From NCBI GenBank assembly GCA_003142475.1, contig PLMK01000048.1:31784-76364 (forward strand): a stretch of DNA of 44,581 nucleotides, given 5' to 3'. This DNA is from Ignavibacteriota bacterium. Its GTDB lineage: Bacteria > Bacteroidota > Ignavibacteria > UBA10030. The translations under genes and the position numbers were made by a program. The notes beneath the pieces were generated by a model. That model saw only the letters and a list, made by a program, of their open reading frames with translations, ran no database searches and had not been told where the DNA came from. Positions 27,301 through 34,513 of this stretch are shown here, piece after piece. Numbering within the stretch: position 1 is the first letter of the stretch; each line of letters begins with the position of its first letter.

Positions 27301-27344
27301 TATTTCCTCGTTATAGATCATCCCTTTATTTTATTTATTCTACT

Positions 27345-28013
27345 CTATCGCAAAGCAGTAAACTCTTTCCGTCCTTTATCCGTTAGGATAGCATTCAAAA
27401 ACAATCGATTGGAAACTTCGAGCGTGTGAGACAAATCGATATTAAACCGTTCCTTCCAGCGGTCTCCTTCGGTATCGCCGCGCATCATTAATGCGGACGA
27501 ACTGGACCAGAGAATAATCCCGATCTCGATTGGATCGAGATCGGAGCGAAGGATACCGGATTCTATCCCTTTTTTCATAATCCCAATTACCAAGTCCCAT
27601 AGTCTTCTCGTCTCAATACCGCAGTACTGCTGCATTTCATCAGAAACCTGTTTATGAAATTGAGGCATCTGTAAAAAATGAAACATCCTGAAAAATTTCC
27701 GGTTCGAAACAAAAAAGTCTATATACAAATCACTCAGCTTTATAATTTTTTGAAGCGGCGAATCGAGTGACGCTGCAAGACCTTCATATTCATTAAAAAG
27801 CACCTGCATCCCCCGCATCATCACACCAAGATATAAATCCTCTTTGCTTTTATAATAGAGATACAATGTTCCCTTGCTCAATTCAGCGGCTTCGGCTATT
27901 TCATCCATTGTTGCCGTTGGAAGGCCCTTATCAAAAAATACTTTCTGAGCTGCATCCAGAATTTCTTCTTTTCTATGCTCTTTTTCGCGTTCTTTTCGTT
28001 CTTCTATACCCAT
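27345..28013 (-). CDS. TetR-family transcriptional regulator of the RND operon
   Basis: Repressor-type protein of 222 residues. The N-terminal helix-turn-helix domain reads ILDAAQKVFFDKGLPTATMDEIAEAAELSKGTLYLYYKSKEDLY (about 17-60), the classic TetR signature; the C-terminal part is the all-helical ligand/dimer domain. It is the first gene of the pump operon, 44 bases before tolC, so it most likely controls its own operon through the palindrome at 28049-28061. The inducer is unknown. Confidence 0.93.
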   Translation of the reverse strand: MGIEERKEREKEHRKEEILDAAQKVFFDKGLPTATMDEIAEAAELSKGTLYLYYKSKEDLYLGVMMRGMQVLFNEYEGLAASLDSPLQKIIKLSDLYIDFFVSNRKFFRMFHFLQMPQFHKQVSDEMQQYCGIETRRLWDLVIGIMKKGIESGILRSDLDPIEIGIILWSSSSALMMRGDTEGDRWKERFNIDLSHTLEVSNRLFLNAILTDKGRKEFTALR

Positions 28014-28048
28014 TTTATTATACTCATTTTATAATGCCTTTTATATAC

Positions 28049-28061
28049 TGACTATTAGTCA
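28049..28061. promoter_or_regulatory. Candidate TetR operator (13-bp palindrome)
   Basis: TGACTATTAGTCA is a perfect inverted repeat with one central base, 35 bases upstream of the tetR start. On the minus strand it overlaps or abuts AT-rich -10-like sequence (TATATAAAAG), the right place for an autorepressor. Many TetR-type operators are TGACN-type inverted repeats, but binding is inferred only. Confidence 0.6.
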
Positions 28062-28242
28062 TTTATTACTCTACAGTATAATAAAAGTTTCAGTATCAAT
28101 CAACTGTTTACCGTTAAAACTTTGTAATGAATGCGAGGTAATAATCGATCTTCAAGCTAACATCTAGTAGTAAAATACTGTTGTATTCACTAAATGTTGC
28201 AATAATATCGGCGATTGGATAAAATTTGTCGGTAGGTATAAG

Positions 28243-28272
28243 AAAAGGACACGAAAGAATTCATGTCCTTTT
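28243..28272 (-). terminator. Terminator of the nfnAB operon
   Basis: Nine-base stem AAAAGGACA/TGTCCTTTT around a twelve-base loop, 24 bases after the stop of the gene at 28296. On the minus strand the stem ends in four T. The same hairpin has a longer T run in the plus direction, where no gene needs it. The bases between here and the tetR operator hold nothing I recognise. Confidence 0.65.
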
Positions 28273-28295
28273 TTACATTGAATGGGTATCAGATG

Positions 28296-29723
28296 TTAAT
28301 GTGCTTTTTGCTGCAAGTACTTGTGTATATTCTCCGCTGCGATTTTTCCATCATGCATCGCAAGGATAACAGTTGCGCCGCCGCGGGAGAGATCACCTCC
28401 GGCAAAAACTCCATCCCTGCTCGTGCGTTGTAATTCATCCGCAATGACAACTCCCTTGCGTCCCGTTTTCAAACCCGGTGTCGTTGATTGAATAATCGGA
28501 TTGGGAGATTGTCCGACCGCCTCAATAACGGTCTGAACTTCAATGATAAATTTTGTCTCGTTCGAAGGTACCGGTTTCCTGCGACCCGACTCATCGGGTT
28601 CACCAAGTTCCATCTTCTGGCATTCGATGCCGGAAACACGTCCATTCGTATCACCGATAATGCGAGTCGGATTTGTCAGCATCATAAATTCAATGCCTTC
28701 TTCCTCCGCGTGATGGACCTCTTCCAATCGTGCAGGCATTTCCGTACGGGAACGGCGATAGATCAGATATGCGTGTTCAGCGCCGAGACGTTTTGAAGTA
28801 CGCACTCCATCCATCGCAGTATTACCACCTCCAATAACCGCTACACTTTTTCCAATTTTGATCGGTGTATCGTACTCGGGAAATTTATATGCTTTCATCA
28901 GATTCACCCGGGTCAGGAATTCGTTGGCAGAGTATACGCCATTCAGATTCTCACCCGGAATATCCATAAACTGAGGCGTGCCGGCGCCTGTTCCAAGAAA
29001 GATTGCACTAAAGCCCCACTCCTTGAAAAATTCATCAATCGTTTCTGTCCGACCGACGAGAAAGTTTGTTTCTATCTTCACACCCAACGCTTTAATACGT
29101 TCGGCTTCCAGATCGAGAATCGTGCGCGGGAGCCGAAATTCCGGGATACCATATCTCAGTACACCGCCGACGGCATGCAGCGCCTCAAAAATTGTTACTT
29201 GATAACCGAGCTTTGCCAGTTCGGCAGCACACGTTAATCCGGAAGGTCCGGAACCGACGATTGCTACTTTTTCAGGCCGTTTCTCTTGAATACTCGGCGG
29301 AGTGAAAAGGTTATTCTTTAATTCATAGTCAGCGACAAAGCGTTCTAATTTTCCTATTGCAACAGGTTCATGTTTTTTTCCAAGTGTGCAGACCTGTTCA
29401 CATTGTTCTTCCTGCGGGCATACGCGCCCACAAATAGCAGGGAGATAATTTGATTCTCGAATTTTATTCACAGCACCTGAAAAATCTTTTTGGTAAACTA
29501 ATTGAATGAATGAACGAATATCAATATTGACAGGGCATCCTTCCCGGCAAACCGGGTTTTGGCATTCAAGACAACGTGCCGCCTCGATCAATGCGCGTTC
29601 TTCATCTACACCAAATGAGACTTCCTTGAAATTATGGCTTCGCTCATCCGGTTTTTGTTCAATAGAAACTTGGCGTGGAATTTTCATCCGCTCGGAGGGT
29701 TTCATCTTGTTCACTGTGATCAT
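28296..29723 (-). CDS. nfnB: NADPH-binding large subunit of NfnAB-type transhydrogenase / glutamate-synthase-small-subunit-like
   Basis: Flavoprotein of 475 residues from the ATG at 29723, which overlaps the stop of the preceding gene as ATGA; an upstream in-frame ATG (29747) is less likely. The N-terminus carries a double [4Fe-4S] domain (Cys51, 54, 59, 63, then CGRVCPQEEQCEQVC), followed by an FAD-binding motif (VAIVGSGPSGLTCAAELAKLGY) and an NADPH-binding motif (VAVIGGGNTAMDGVRTSKRLGA). Alone this could be the small subunit of glutamate synthase, but the preceding partner and absence of a large gltB point to NfnB, which couples NADPH to ferredoxin and NAD+ by flavin-based bifurcation. Confidence 0.88.
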   Translation of the reverse strand: MITVNKMKPSERMKIPRQVSIEQKPDERSHNFKEVSFGVDEERALIEAARCLECQNPVCREGCPVNIDIRSFIQLVYQKDFSGAVNKIRESNYLPAICGRVCPQEEQCEQVCTLGKKHEPVAIGKLERFVADYELKNNLFTPPSIQEKRPEKVAIVGSGPSGLTCAAELAKLGYQVTIFEALHAVGGVLRYGIPEFRLPRTILDLEAERIKALGVKIETNFLVGRTETIDEFFKEWGFSAIFLGTGAGTPQFMDIPGENLNGVYSANEFLTRVNLMKAYKFPEYDTPIKIGKSVAVIGGGNTAMDGVRTSKRLGAEHAYLIYRRSRTEMPARLEEVHHAEEEGIEFMMLTNPTRIIGDTNGRVSGIECQKMELGEPDESGRRKPVPSNETKFIIEVQTVIEAVGQSPNPIIQSTTPGLKTGRKGVVIADELQRTSRDGVFAGGDLSRGGATVILAMHDGKIAAENIHKYLQQKAH

Positions 29724-30577
29724 GATGCCATCCCCTCTCTTCTGCATACGTGCGGTTCTTCAAGGAAACGATCAATTGAAATCTTTTCCATATCGGTGTA
29801 GCTGTGGTTGCGCAGCAACATTTCATCAAAATCTACTTCGTGCCCTTCAAATTCCGGACCATCCACACATGCAAATTTCATTTTTCCGTTCACCGTTACA
29901 CGACATCCGCCGCACATGCCGGTACCATCCACCATCACGGCATTCAGACTTACCAGTGTGCGGACATTGTAAGGCTTCGTAAGATTCGATACCGCCCTCA
30001 TCATCGGCAGCGGCCCGATCGCATAAACCATATTAATACCAAGGTTGGCATCGAGCAATTCTTTGAGTTGATCGGTGACAAATCCTTTTCGCTTATAAGA
30101 ACCATCATCGGTAGTGATATAAAATTTATCTGAGACTTGCTCCATTTCCTTTTCGAGAATCACCAGCTCTTTCGAGCGTGCACCAACAATTGTATAAATT
30201 GTGTTACCAGCATCCTTTAACGCTTTTGTAATGGGATATAATTCTGCAGTCCCGACACCGCCGCCGATACAAGCGATTGTTTTTCCTGATTCAATCGGGG
30301 TAGGGTTGCCCAGTGGTCCCATAACATCCAAGATAAAATCGCCTTCGTTCTTCAAGGCTAAAGCTTTTGTTGTCTTCCCGAGCGCCTGGACGATCAGCGT
30401 AATAGTACCAGTGTCGGTATTACTATCCACAAGTGTAAGTGGAATACGTTCACCAGTTTCATCCACTCGGATGATAACAAAATTGCCGGCTTTCCGTTTT
30501 CGAGCAACGTACGGCGCTTCAATGAGATATTTCGTAATAGTAGGTGCCAGTACTTTTTTTTCAATGATGCAATACAC
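29720..30577 (-). CDS. nfnA: NfnA-type ferredoxin-NAD(P) oxidoreductase subunit
   Basis: FAD/NAD-binding protein of 285 residues with the dihydroorotate-dehydrogenase-electron-transfer-subunit (PyrK-like) layout: FAD domain (1-95, with RIPLTLVD), NAD domain (IACIGGGVGTAELYPITKAL at 101-120) and a C-terminal [2Fe-2S] site with Cys222, Cys225 and Cys237 in VDGTGMCGGCRV...FACVDGPEF. Known NfnA proteins use an Asp plus three Cys as ligands and Asp217 is in the right place. It is the NADH-side subunit and precedes nfnB with a four-base overlap. The pair implies ferredoxin-linked, probably anaerobic or facultative metabolism. Confidence 0.88.
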   Translation of the reverse strand: MYCIIEKKVLAPTITKYLIEAPYVARKRKAGNFVIIRVDETGERIPLTLVDSNTDTGTITLIVQALGKTTKALALKNEGDFILDVMGPLGNPTPIESGKTIACIGGGVGTAELYPITKALKDAGNTIYTIVGARSKELVILEKEMEQVSDKFYITTDDGSYKRKGFVTDQLKELLDANLGINMVYAIGPLPMMRAVSNLTKPYNVRTLVSLNAVMVDGTGMCGGCRVTVNGKMKFACVDGPEFEGHEVDFDEMLLRNHSYTDMEKISIDRFLEEPHVCRREGMAS

Positions 30578-30906
30578 AAATGCTCCTTTATAAAGCGAGT
30601 TAATATTTCACACTACTTTTAATACCTCTCCTAGCACAATCACAACAGGCTACTCATTAAGAGAAGTATGTAAGAACATCAAGCTCTATGCCGAAATTCA
30701 CTATGGAATTATATCGGAAAATTTGCAGGATGAACCAATAACTTTTGTAAGTTACGTGTTGATGTTCGCAATTCCTATACATCGAGTCTAACAATTGAGA
30801 AAGTGAGCAAGGAAAATAATCTTGCCTTTACAGACACATTTCGGTATCTTTGGTTTGCTTCAGGCGGGCCTGTTATGCAAATAACGGGCTTTGCTGTCTA
30901 TGACAT
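30578..30906. other. 329-base stretch between nfnA and tRNA-His
   Basis: Must contain the nfnAB promoter (minus) and a tRNA promoter (plus). A 64-codon open frame beginning at 30803 runs through the tRNA and is not considered a gene. I see no repeat, hairpin terminator or riboswitch fold that I can name. Confidence 0.4.
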
Positions 30907-30981
30907 GGTGGCCATAGTTCAGTTGGTTAGAACGCCAGGTTGTGGCCCTGGAGGTCGAGGGTTCAAATCCCTCTGGTCACC
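30907..30981 (+). tRNA. tRNA-His (anticodon GTG)
   Basis: Acceptor GTGGCCA/TGGTCAC, D arm GTTCAGTTGGTTAGAAC, anticodon loop giving GTG within CCAGG..CCTGG, T arm GGTTCAAATCC. G at 30907 opposite C at 30981 supplies the G(-1):C73 pair typical of tRNA-His. CCA is not encoded in full. Confidence 0.96.
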
Positions 30982-31090
30982 CAAAGAAATTGAGTGATTC
31001 ACGATTTGATGGTTTTGTGATTGAATAAATAGATTGTTTTTCTTTTTCTTCCAATCATTAAATCGTCAATCGAACAATCATCAATCATTC
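30982..31090. repeat. GATTG/CAATC-rich spacer between two tRNA genes
   Basis: The left half repeats GATTT/GATTG-like words (gatttgatggttttgtgattga) and the right half the complementary words (caatcattaaatcgtcaatcgaacaatcatcaatc), so the transcript could fold into a long imperfect hairpin around an AT-rich middle. Might aid processing of a tRNA-His/tRNA-Glu precursor or be a dispersed repeat. Confidence 0.4.
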
Positions 31091-31163
31091 GCCCCTATCG
31101 TCTAGAGGCCTAGGACACGGGCTTTTCAAGCCTGGAACACGAGTTCGAATCTCGTTGGGGGCA
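31091..31163 (+). tRNA. tRNA-Glu (anticodon TTC)
   Basis: Acceptor GCCCCTA/TGGGGGC, D arm GTCTAGAGGCCTAGGAC, anticodon loop TTTTCAA flanked by CGGGC/GCCTG, T arm GAGTTCGAATCTC. A73 at 31163. The 3' half overlaps, on the opposite strand, the end of the recombinase remnant. Confidence 0.96.
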
Positions 31164-31812
31164 CTGCAACTAGAGATGACCTAAGTTGTTGTGCATCAAT
31201 AGGTTGATTTTCTGAGACAAGTATTTTTTGCTGTCCAAACTGCCTTCCTGCAATAAATTGTCCACATCGTAACTTTTCAAAAATAGAATTCTGTTTTGCT
31301 TGGCCGAGCGGATTAATAATACACCGAGCAATTCTTTTTTCTCGATCTACAATGATTTGTTTCACTAGTTTTTTCATCCTTTCTTTTCGTTCCTGTAGAG
31401 TTAGAATATTGAACTCTTCAATAAAGTTTTCAAGAAATTCTTTCGACTCTTTTACGATATTTACAAAAGAATTTATTCCATAATTTTGGCTTTGCATTTC
31501 CCGTAGGGATTTATTGAGCCTCGATTTTTCATCTTCTAACATTTTAATTCTGCCTATAATTGTATCAACTTTTACTCCTTTTTCCACAAGGATAAGCAAA
31601 GAGGACATCTTGTGTTCACATTCTTTAAGATTATTCTTTATTTCTTTGTGCTGTTCTTCCATGTTAGGAAAAGCAGAGCTTAACACCTTCCCTACCATTT
31701 TTTGCAATCGTTGCTGAAAACTATCAGGAAGAATCTGTTCACGAATAAAGTCTAAAATGAATTGTTCCAATCTGTTCTTATCGATATTTAACGTTGAATC
31801 ATATCCGATCAT
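31126..31812 (-). pseudogene. C-terminal fragment of a serine recombinase, abutting tRNA-Glu
   Basis: An open frame of 228 residues resembling the C-terminal part of large serine recombinases: after RLEQFILDFIREQILPDSF comes a long coiled coil (about 55-120, EIKNNLKECEHKM, IKMLEDEKSRLNKSLREM), then LTLQERKERMKKLVKQIIVDREKRIARCIINPLG, the beta-strand segment that usually follows it. The catalytic resolvase domain and zinc ribbon are missing; the frame meets unrelated type IX tail sequence at about 31815. Its last codons (PPTRFEL..) are simply the antisense of tRNA-Glu, and the stop falls in the anticodon loop. The ATG at 31812 may be fortuitous. It is best read as the remains of a mobile element that used tRNA-Glu as its site. 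Confidence 0.65.
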
Positions 31813-31815
31813 GAT

Positions 31816-32143
31816 AACAATTCCACTTTCAACAACTTCAGTTACACCGGAGAATGCTCCGCTTCATTTCCAACTTTCAAACAACTATCCGAATCCATTT
31901 AATCCGTCAACAACAATCCAATATGGATTACCGTCACGAAGCACCGTGCGGATTGTCATCTATAATGTGCTCGGTCAAGCAGTGAAAGAACTAATCAACA
32001 CTGAGCATCAAGCTGGCATTCAATCTGTAACTTGGAATGCAAAAGTAGCATCAGGAATATATTTTTATCGGTTCGAAGCCACATCACTAGACAATTCAAG
32101 CAATCGATTTATCGAGACGAAGAAGATGCTCTTGATCAGATAG
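31816..32143 (+). pseudogene. Severed type IX secretion (Por) C-terminal sorting tail
   Basis: The plus-strand frame reads a textbook sorting domain: FQLSNNYPNPFNPSTTIQYGLP, then VRIVIYNVLGQAVKELINTEHQAGIQSVTWNAK, ASGIYFYRFEA, ending TKKMLLIR. Such domains sit at the end of large secreted proteins in Bacteroidota-related phyla and are removed on export. Here nothing in frame precedes it except about 60 bases antisense to the recombinase fragment and no signal peptide exists, so the body of the protein has been lost. It ends at a good terminator. Confidence 0.8.
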
Positions 32144-32173
32144 TATCTATTAATACTCGGTGTAGCTTTTCAG

Positions 32174-32202
32174 CCCCCCAGCATCACTGGTGGGGTTTTT
32201 TA
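32174..32202 (+). terminator. Terminator behind the type IX tail
   Basis: CCCCCCAG (32174-32181), five-base loop, CTGGTGGGG (32187-32195, one bulged T), then TTTTTTAT. It follows the sorting-tail stop by 31 bases. Confidence 0.8.
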
Positions 32203-32411
32203 TTGTCTTGACCTGTAATCACCCTTTATGCGGTTCGAATAATATTATAGCAATAATCAGAGTAGGGTTTTTCCTACCTATTAATCCTCCTTTTCCTGAT
32301 ATTTTTGTTCAAATAAAATAGCAATTTTATATAGAGAGATTGGATAAACCTATAGAAAGAGTAAAATAATTTAGCAGCAACGGTCAGCATCGTATTATGT
32401 TAGGAGATACT

Positions 32412-32969
32412 ATGAAATATCAGATACGCTACTTATTAACTTTCCTGATAATGTTTACGTTTCATTTAGATACTTCAACTGCTCAAACGTCTCTTAACGG
32501 TTTCCTTAATATTCCATTTGGGACAAAAATGGAAACTGCAAAAAAGTTGCTTTTACAAAAACCCGGGGTGAAATTTATTCGCCAAAGCGATTGTCACAAT
32601 CTTTATTTTACGGGTTTTTCAATGGGAGCATATAAAGCCGACACGTGTATTCTTATGGAATCTCTGCCGAATGGAAGGTTTGAATCAAGTAACTTAGTGT
32701 TCCATTCTAAAGTAGAACTTCTCGAGGAAATTTATCAATTGCTCCGTGCCCAATATGGTAATCCGACCATAATTTATTCAGAAAATAATGATATATCTTA
32801 TAGGTGGGAGTTTCCTGTTAAAGGCAGTAAATACAAGAATTCAATTATACTACAGAACGTTTCGGCAACAGATTATTTTATGCTTAGTTATAATGGAATG
32901 GGCATGCTTTGTCCTGGATGGCTAGAATATTGCTCTAAAAAAACAAGAAATAATACAAAAGACTTCTGA
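32412..32969 (+). CDS. Secreted protein of unknown function, 185 residues
   Basis: From the ATG at 32412 (AGGAG seven bases before it; an in-frame ATG at 32397 is less likely) the product starts with a signal peptide (IRYLLTFLIMFTFHLDTSTAQ). The mature part, about 160 residues, begins TSLNGFLNIPFGTKMETAKKLLLQKPG and has four cysteines (DCHNLYF, DTCILME, GMLCPGW, EYCSKK) that could form two disulfides. The pattern IPFGTKMETAKKLL..G and the later YGNP..I resemble a family of small periplasmic proteins of unknown role, but I cannot name it. Its stop directly precedes a second sorting-tail remnant. The AT-rich composition fits the accessory setting. Confidence 0.65.
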   Translation: MKYQIRYLLTFLIMFTFHLDTSTAQTSLNGFLNIPFGTKMETAKKLLLQKPGVKFIRQSDCHNLYFTGFSMGAYKADTCILMESLPNGRFESSNLVFHSKVELLEEIYQLLRAQYGNPTIIYSENNDISYRWEFPVKGSKYKNSIILQNVSATDYFMLSYNGMGMLCPGWLEYCSKKTRNNTKDF

Positions 32970-33041
32970 TCAGTGGCTGCAGATATAGGTAATCCAAACA
33001 ATCGGTTCGTTGAAACAAAGAAGATGTTGCTGCCGCGTTAG
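32970..33041 (+). pseudogene. Remnant of a second type IX sorting tail
   Basis: Starting one base after the previous stop, 23 codons read VAADIGNPNNRFVETKKMLLPR and then TAG. This closely matches the last residues of the first tail (NSSNRFIETKKMLLIR). The upstream four-fifths of the domain is absent. The downstream bases also resemble those after the first tail (see findings). Confidence 0.65.
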
Positions 33042-33218
33042 CATCCCACAATCATCATAGATAGGACAAGCCTCATCATCGCTGTTGGTTTTTTTGTCTT
33101 GCTCAAACCTCTTCGAGCAATATTATATAGGGTATATCCTAATAACAAATCATCCCTCTGCTGATATCTTTTGCACAATTTAAATAGCACTTTGTTTTAA
33201 AATTTAACGGAGGTTCCA

Positions 33219-33707
33219 ATGAAAGGAAGTATACTTTATTTTTTGTTGTCTGCCCTTTTATTTTCAGTTGTCTATACTCAGGTTAATAAACAAAAGACCA
33301 AACCCGACGAGCTTTTTATTTAGAAATGGTGACTCCAATTCCGTCATTACCGGAAGGGGATTTTTATTGGCATAAGAGTATAAAGGGAGGATACTCTTAT
33401 AGCCAATACAATTTATGCATTAATCAACAGTGAAGAAGCAGATAACCACGTCCTCTTTTCTTTCCCTTTCTTCTTTCACTTTCAGGAACTCGGATCGACC
33501 TATCAGTCTAATAGATGAAAATCGTCTCATAATAGCAGTTTCGTTAACGGAATCAATACTCCGGATGAATATTTGGTGGACAGAACGGAAACCATTCGAC
33601 ATCTCTCAAACGAGGTCCGCTTAATTTTCAAGTTGAGCGATTTAGATTTCCAAAAGAAACTACCGCTTAATATAGCAACGTGGAGAGCTATAATAGATAT
33701 GAATTAA
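33219..33707 (+). pseudogene. Frameshifted gene for a small secreted protein
   Basis: AACGGAGG precedes an ATG at 33219 that opens a clear signal peptide (MKGSILYFLLSALLFSVVYTQ) but stops after 34 codons. Coding-like sequence resumes in other frames: from about 33323 a stretch with VTPIPSLPEGDFYWHKSI and KGGYSYSQYNLCINQQ, and from about 33535 SSFVNGINTPDEYLVDRTET, IRHLSNEVRLIFKLSDLDFQ and LPLNIATWRAIIDMN, ending at TAA 33705-33707. At least two frameshifts separate these pieces. I do not recognise the family. The pieces could be sequencing errors rather than true decay, but the neighbouring gene is broken too. Confidence 0.5.
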
Positions 33708-33720
33708 TAGAAAGGAACAC

Positions 33721-33960
33721 ATGCAAAAGATTATAAATATGTTAGCAACAACCGCAGCTAGAATCGAAGCACGCAAACATCCAAACGCAATTATCCTTCA
33801 AAACCTTCCTCGAAGTATTCAATTAGGCGGTTTTACGTGTGGAGCATAATCCGTTTATTGTATTCTGAGATACTATGGAATACAAATATCTGTTAAGAAT
33901 GTCGAAATAATACTTCGAACAGACGAAGACGTCCCTCGCTCCAATAAATCATGGACATAA
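33721..33960 (+). pseudogene. Broken C39-peptidase-like cysteine protease gene
   Basis: ATG at 33721 starts a frame reading ...ILQNLPRSIQLGGFTCGA, then TAA at 33847, then in the same frame SVYCILRYYGIQISVKNVEIILRTDED. The composite GGFTCGAxSVYxILRYYG is the active-site cysteine region of papain-like C39-type peptidases, where x is normally Gln, and a single C to T change (CAA to TAA) would explain the stop. After about 80 codons the frame ends at 33960 and the catalytic His part is missing. No ABC exporter or bacteriocin gene is adjacent, so the original role is unknown. Confidence 0.6.
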
Positions 33961-34018
33961 AGAAAAAGAGGGGCCTGCTTTCGCAAACACCTTTGAAAAG
34001 AAAGAAAAGTATCTATGG

Positions 34019-34513
34019 CTATGCAGCCTCTGTATCGCATATGGACTTAACATCTTCATTCTTTACAACAAATATATTCTGCAAATAATCTTTGATCCAA
34101 TGTATTGAGTGTTGATTAATATCTATTAATGGATCAAGAAGATCCGTGCTACTTCTATGTTCCGTAATTTTACTATCAATGACTCTGTCTATATTGACTC
34201 CCCGAACTTCCACAGTTTTTCCTGTCGGTCTGATACCCATCCAGCTACCGTGTTGCGTTCCATTCATGATATAGCTCGTGATAACCCAGTCGCCTTCGGT
34301 AATTTGTGAATCGATGGATAATTTCAAATCGGGATATATCTTATGGATTCCCGAGATTTTTTTCTTGATTCCTTTAATCCCCAGACGATATCGCTTATTA
34401 TTAAAGACCTCGGTATAGTGGGGTGAAATGAACGTCGATAGATCTTCAGCATTTCCAGTATTCAAGATGTTTTCAATATACTGTTTTACAATCTCCTTAT
34501 TCTCGTTCTTCAT
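34019..34513 (-). CDS. SnoaL-like (NTF2-fold) polyketide-cyclase-type protein
   Basis: A 164-residue cytosolic protein from the ATG at 34513, which has AAGGAAAG upstream; a longer in-frame start (34579) would add a basic stretch with no support. The first 120 residues match the ester-cyclase/SnoaL pattern: NKEIVKQYIENILNTGNAEDLSTFISPHYTE, GIKGIKKKISGIHKIYPDLKLSI, GDWVITSYIMNGTQHGSWMGIRPTGKTVEVRGVNIDRVIDSKI. The family includes cyclases and many proteins with no known substrate. The C-terminal 45 residues are not part of the domain and may be a frameshifted or extended end (the usual E.W...D motif is replaced by EHRSSTDLLD). Confidence 0.75.
   Translation of the reverse strand: MKNENKEIVKQYIENILNTGNAEDLSTFISPHYTEVFNNKRYRLGIKGIKKKISGIHKIYPDLKLSIDSQITEGDWVITSYIMNGTQHGSWMGIRPTGKTVEVRGVNIDRVIDSKITEHRSSTDLLDPLIDINQHSIHWIKDYLQNIFVVKNEDVKSICDTEAA

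Noticed and set aside
30803-30997. 64-codon open frame on the plus strand
   Set aside because: It runs straight through tRNA-His; the open frame is a by-product of the tRNA sequence and has no ribosome binding site or protein-like composition.
31000-31090. CRISPR-like repetition of short words
   Set aside because: The words are irregular, only five to eight bases, with no fixed repeat length or spacers and no cas genes in the window.
31757-31815. N-terminal extension of the type IX tail frame
   Set aside because: These bases are antisense to the recombinase coding sequence and lack a signal peptide, so they are not the true start of the secreted protein.
33847-33849. Stop codon read as recoded amino acid in the C39-like gene
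   Set aside because: TAA is used as the ordinary stop in many intact genes here and no recoding signal is seen; mutation or sequencing error is simpler.
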